A DNA stretch of 13,404 nucleotides, from contig JACRGN010000030.1 in assembly GCA_016234205.1 (NCBI GenBank), positions 1-13,404 of the forward strand, read 5' to 3'. The DNA comes from Nitrospinota bacterium. GTDB lineage: Bacteria; Nitrospinota; Nitrospinia; UBA9942. The position numbers were made by a program, and so were the translations under genes. How positions within the stretch are numbered: position 1 is the stretch's first letter; each line of letters starts with the position of its first letter. The notes under the pieces were generated by a model. The model saw only the letters and a program-made list of their open reading frames with translations. It did no database searches and was not told the DNA's origin. Positions 12,744 to 13,404 of the stretch are shown here, in pieces.

Positions 12744-12772
12744 AATATAACCCTACTCCAAATTTATGTCAA
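12744..12772 (-). promoter_or_regulatory. Near-consensus sigma70 promoter of the zapB-like/zapA/6S region
   Basis: On the minus strand TTGACA (12772-12767), a 17-bp spacer and TATATT (12749-12744) match five to six of six consensus positions at each box. The expected start is about 12737, at the A of the ATG of the ZapB-like gene. Confidence 0.75.
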
Positions 12773-12828
12773 GAAAATTGCCTTTTCCAATATAATTGGT
12801 TATTATTTTGCTATAAAATGTAAAATTT

Positions 12829-13057
12829 GCCACAGAGGCACTGAGACACAGAGATTTTAAAAATTCCACGACCCACTTCGTGGGTGCCCCGAAATTCCAA
12901 ATCACAAATAAATTTCAATTTTCCAATTTCCAAATTACAAACTGTTTAGAATTTTGCCCCTGATAGAATCAGTCAGGGGTTGGATATTTGGTCATTATTT
13001 GGAATTTGGTGCTTGTAATTTGTTAATTTATCTTTGTGCCTCTGTGTCTCGGTGGCT
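12829..13057. repeat. About 230-bp multiply nested palindrome
   Basis: The outer arms GCCACAGAGGCAC... (12829-12854) and its imperfect inverse (13031-13056, ending GTGGC) enclose further perfect inverted repeats: AAATTCCAAAT (12892-12902) with 12997-13007, CAAATTACAA (12931-12940) with 13013-13022, and innermost CCCCTGA (12957-12963) with TCAGGGG (12973-12979). A separate CCCAC-TTC-GTGGG hairpin is at about 12872-12884. No open frame with gene-like features lies in it. Together with short AT-rich flanks it accounts for the whole gap 12744-13109. Confidence 0.85.
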
Positions 13058-13109
13058 TATTAGGTTTTTGTTCTTGGAGGTTTTATATAGATTTTCCCAT
13101 CAAATCTTT

Positions 13110-13404
13110 TTACCTCTCCACTGTATTTACAACCGCCTTTGTCTCTGAAAACTCGGCAGGTATATTTTGGGCTTCACTTGTTCCCATGCTGGAAATCTCT
13201 TTTCCCTTGATTTTTACCCCTCGGCTCTTATTCCCAATATCCCTTTCTTTTGTCTTAATCTCATATACATCACCAGATACATTTACATCCACATCCCCAA
13301 GCTGTGATGAGCTGCCGTATACAATTATACCTTCATTTCCAAATGGCGGTGATACCTCCAATTCAAATTTATCTTCTCCTGACGGTATCTCATATATCAC
13401 ACCG
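13110..13404 (-). CDS. C-terminal part of a DUF4384-like protein (partial, runs off the right edge)
   Basis: The frame is open from the window edge and ends at 13110, giving about 98 residues of a C-terminus. The segment IYEIPSGEDKFELEVSPPFGNEGIIVYGSSSQLGD resembles the end of DUF4384 domains, found in envelope proteins, caspase-like and kinase-associated proteins, where an F-x-L-x-V-x-PPFG-x-E-x-I-x-V-x-S pattern is typical. A serine/lysine-rich tail (about 45 residues) follows. A GTG at 13400 could be mistaken for a start, but the domain is plainly cut there. It is on the same strand as the zap genes but separated from them by the nested palindrome and a promoter, so it is likely a separate unit. 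Confidence 0.6.
   Translation of the reverse strand, partial: GVIYEIPSGEDKFELEVSPPFGNEGIIVYGSSSQLGDVDVNVSGDVYEIKTKERDIGNKSRGVKIKGKEISSMGTSEAQNIPAEFSETKAVVNTVER

Noticed and set aside
12829..13057. CRISPR array or insertion sequence
   Set aside because: The repeats are inverted and nested rather than direct with spacers, and no transposase or cas frame is present.
13110..13400. A complete 96-aa gene starting at GTG 13400
   Set aside because: The frame is open beyond the window edge and the visible part is a domain C-terminus, so it is treated as a truncated gene.

Overview
The window is an AT-rich bacterial chromosomal segment made mostly of housekeeping genes. A SmpA/OmlA-type lipoprotein, a SurA/parvulin-type chaperone, ZapA with a ZapB-like partner, RNase Y with a YmdB-type phosphodiesterase, and a zapA - 6S RNA - 5-formyl-THF cyclo-ligase order point to a Gram-negative (diderm) bacterium. 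Dense short palindromic repeats and AGA/ATA/GGG-rich codon use would fit an uncultured Nitrospirota or Desulfobacterota-like lineage. That placement is inference; no marker here settles the phylum.

Layout. Bases 1-1561 (minus): a membrane PAS/HisKA_2 histidine kinase and, downstream of it, the start of its receiver-domain partner. Bases 1769-2056 (plus): a small lipoprotein. Bases 2057-2430: no recognised gene, but several palindromic repeats and one doubtful 16-codon ORF. Bases 2431-4493 (plus): an overlapping cluster of an Elp3-like radical SAM protein, QueE (7-deazaguanine synthesis) and a small coiled-coil protein. From 4490 to the right edge everything is on the minus strand. In transcription order it holds a partial DUF4384-like protein, a 230-bp nested palindrome, a ZapB-like coiled coil, ZapA, 6S RNA, a weak 93-aa ORF, 5-formyl-THF cyclo-ligase, RNase Y, the YmdB-type phosphodiesterase, methionyl-tRNA synthetase, tRNA-Ala(GGC), the parvulin chaperone, an HU/IHF protein, and an orphan 115-aa gene with its own near-consensus promoter.

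How it works together. The minus-strand block combines cell division (ZapA/ZapB), global transcription control (6S RNA), one-carbon metabolism, mRNA decay (RNase Y), translation (MetRS, tRNA-Ala) and envelope protein folding. The best hidden feature is the 6S RNA at about 12002-12193. It lies under an open frame that a gene caller would report as a 170-aa protein, but it folds into the full 6S architecture and sits in the classical zapA-ygfA position.

The second theme is repeats. At least six elements are bounded by related inverted ends (CCAC...GTGG), carry different interiors, and include one empty copy. Two 9-bp tandem arrays and two related CCCCGT palindromes also occur. Three repeat-like segments sit in frame inside radical SAM genes, and several repeats abut start codons that lack a Shine-Dalgarno sequence. 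No defence system, CRISPR array, transposase or phage gene was seen.
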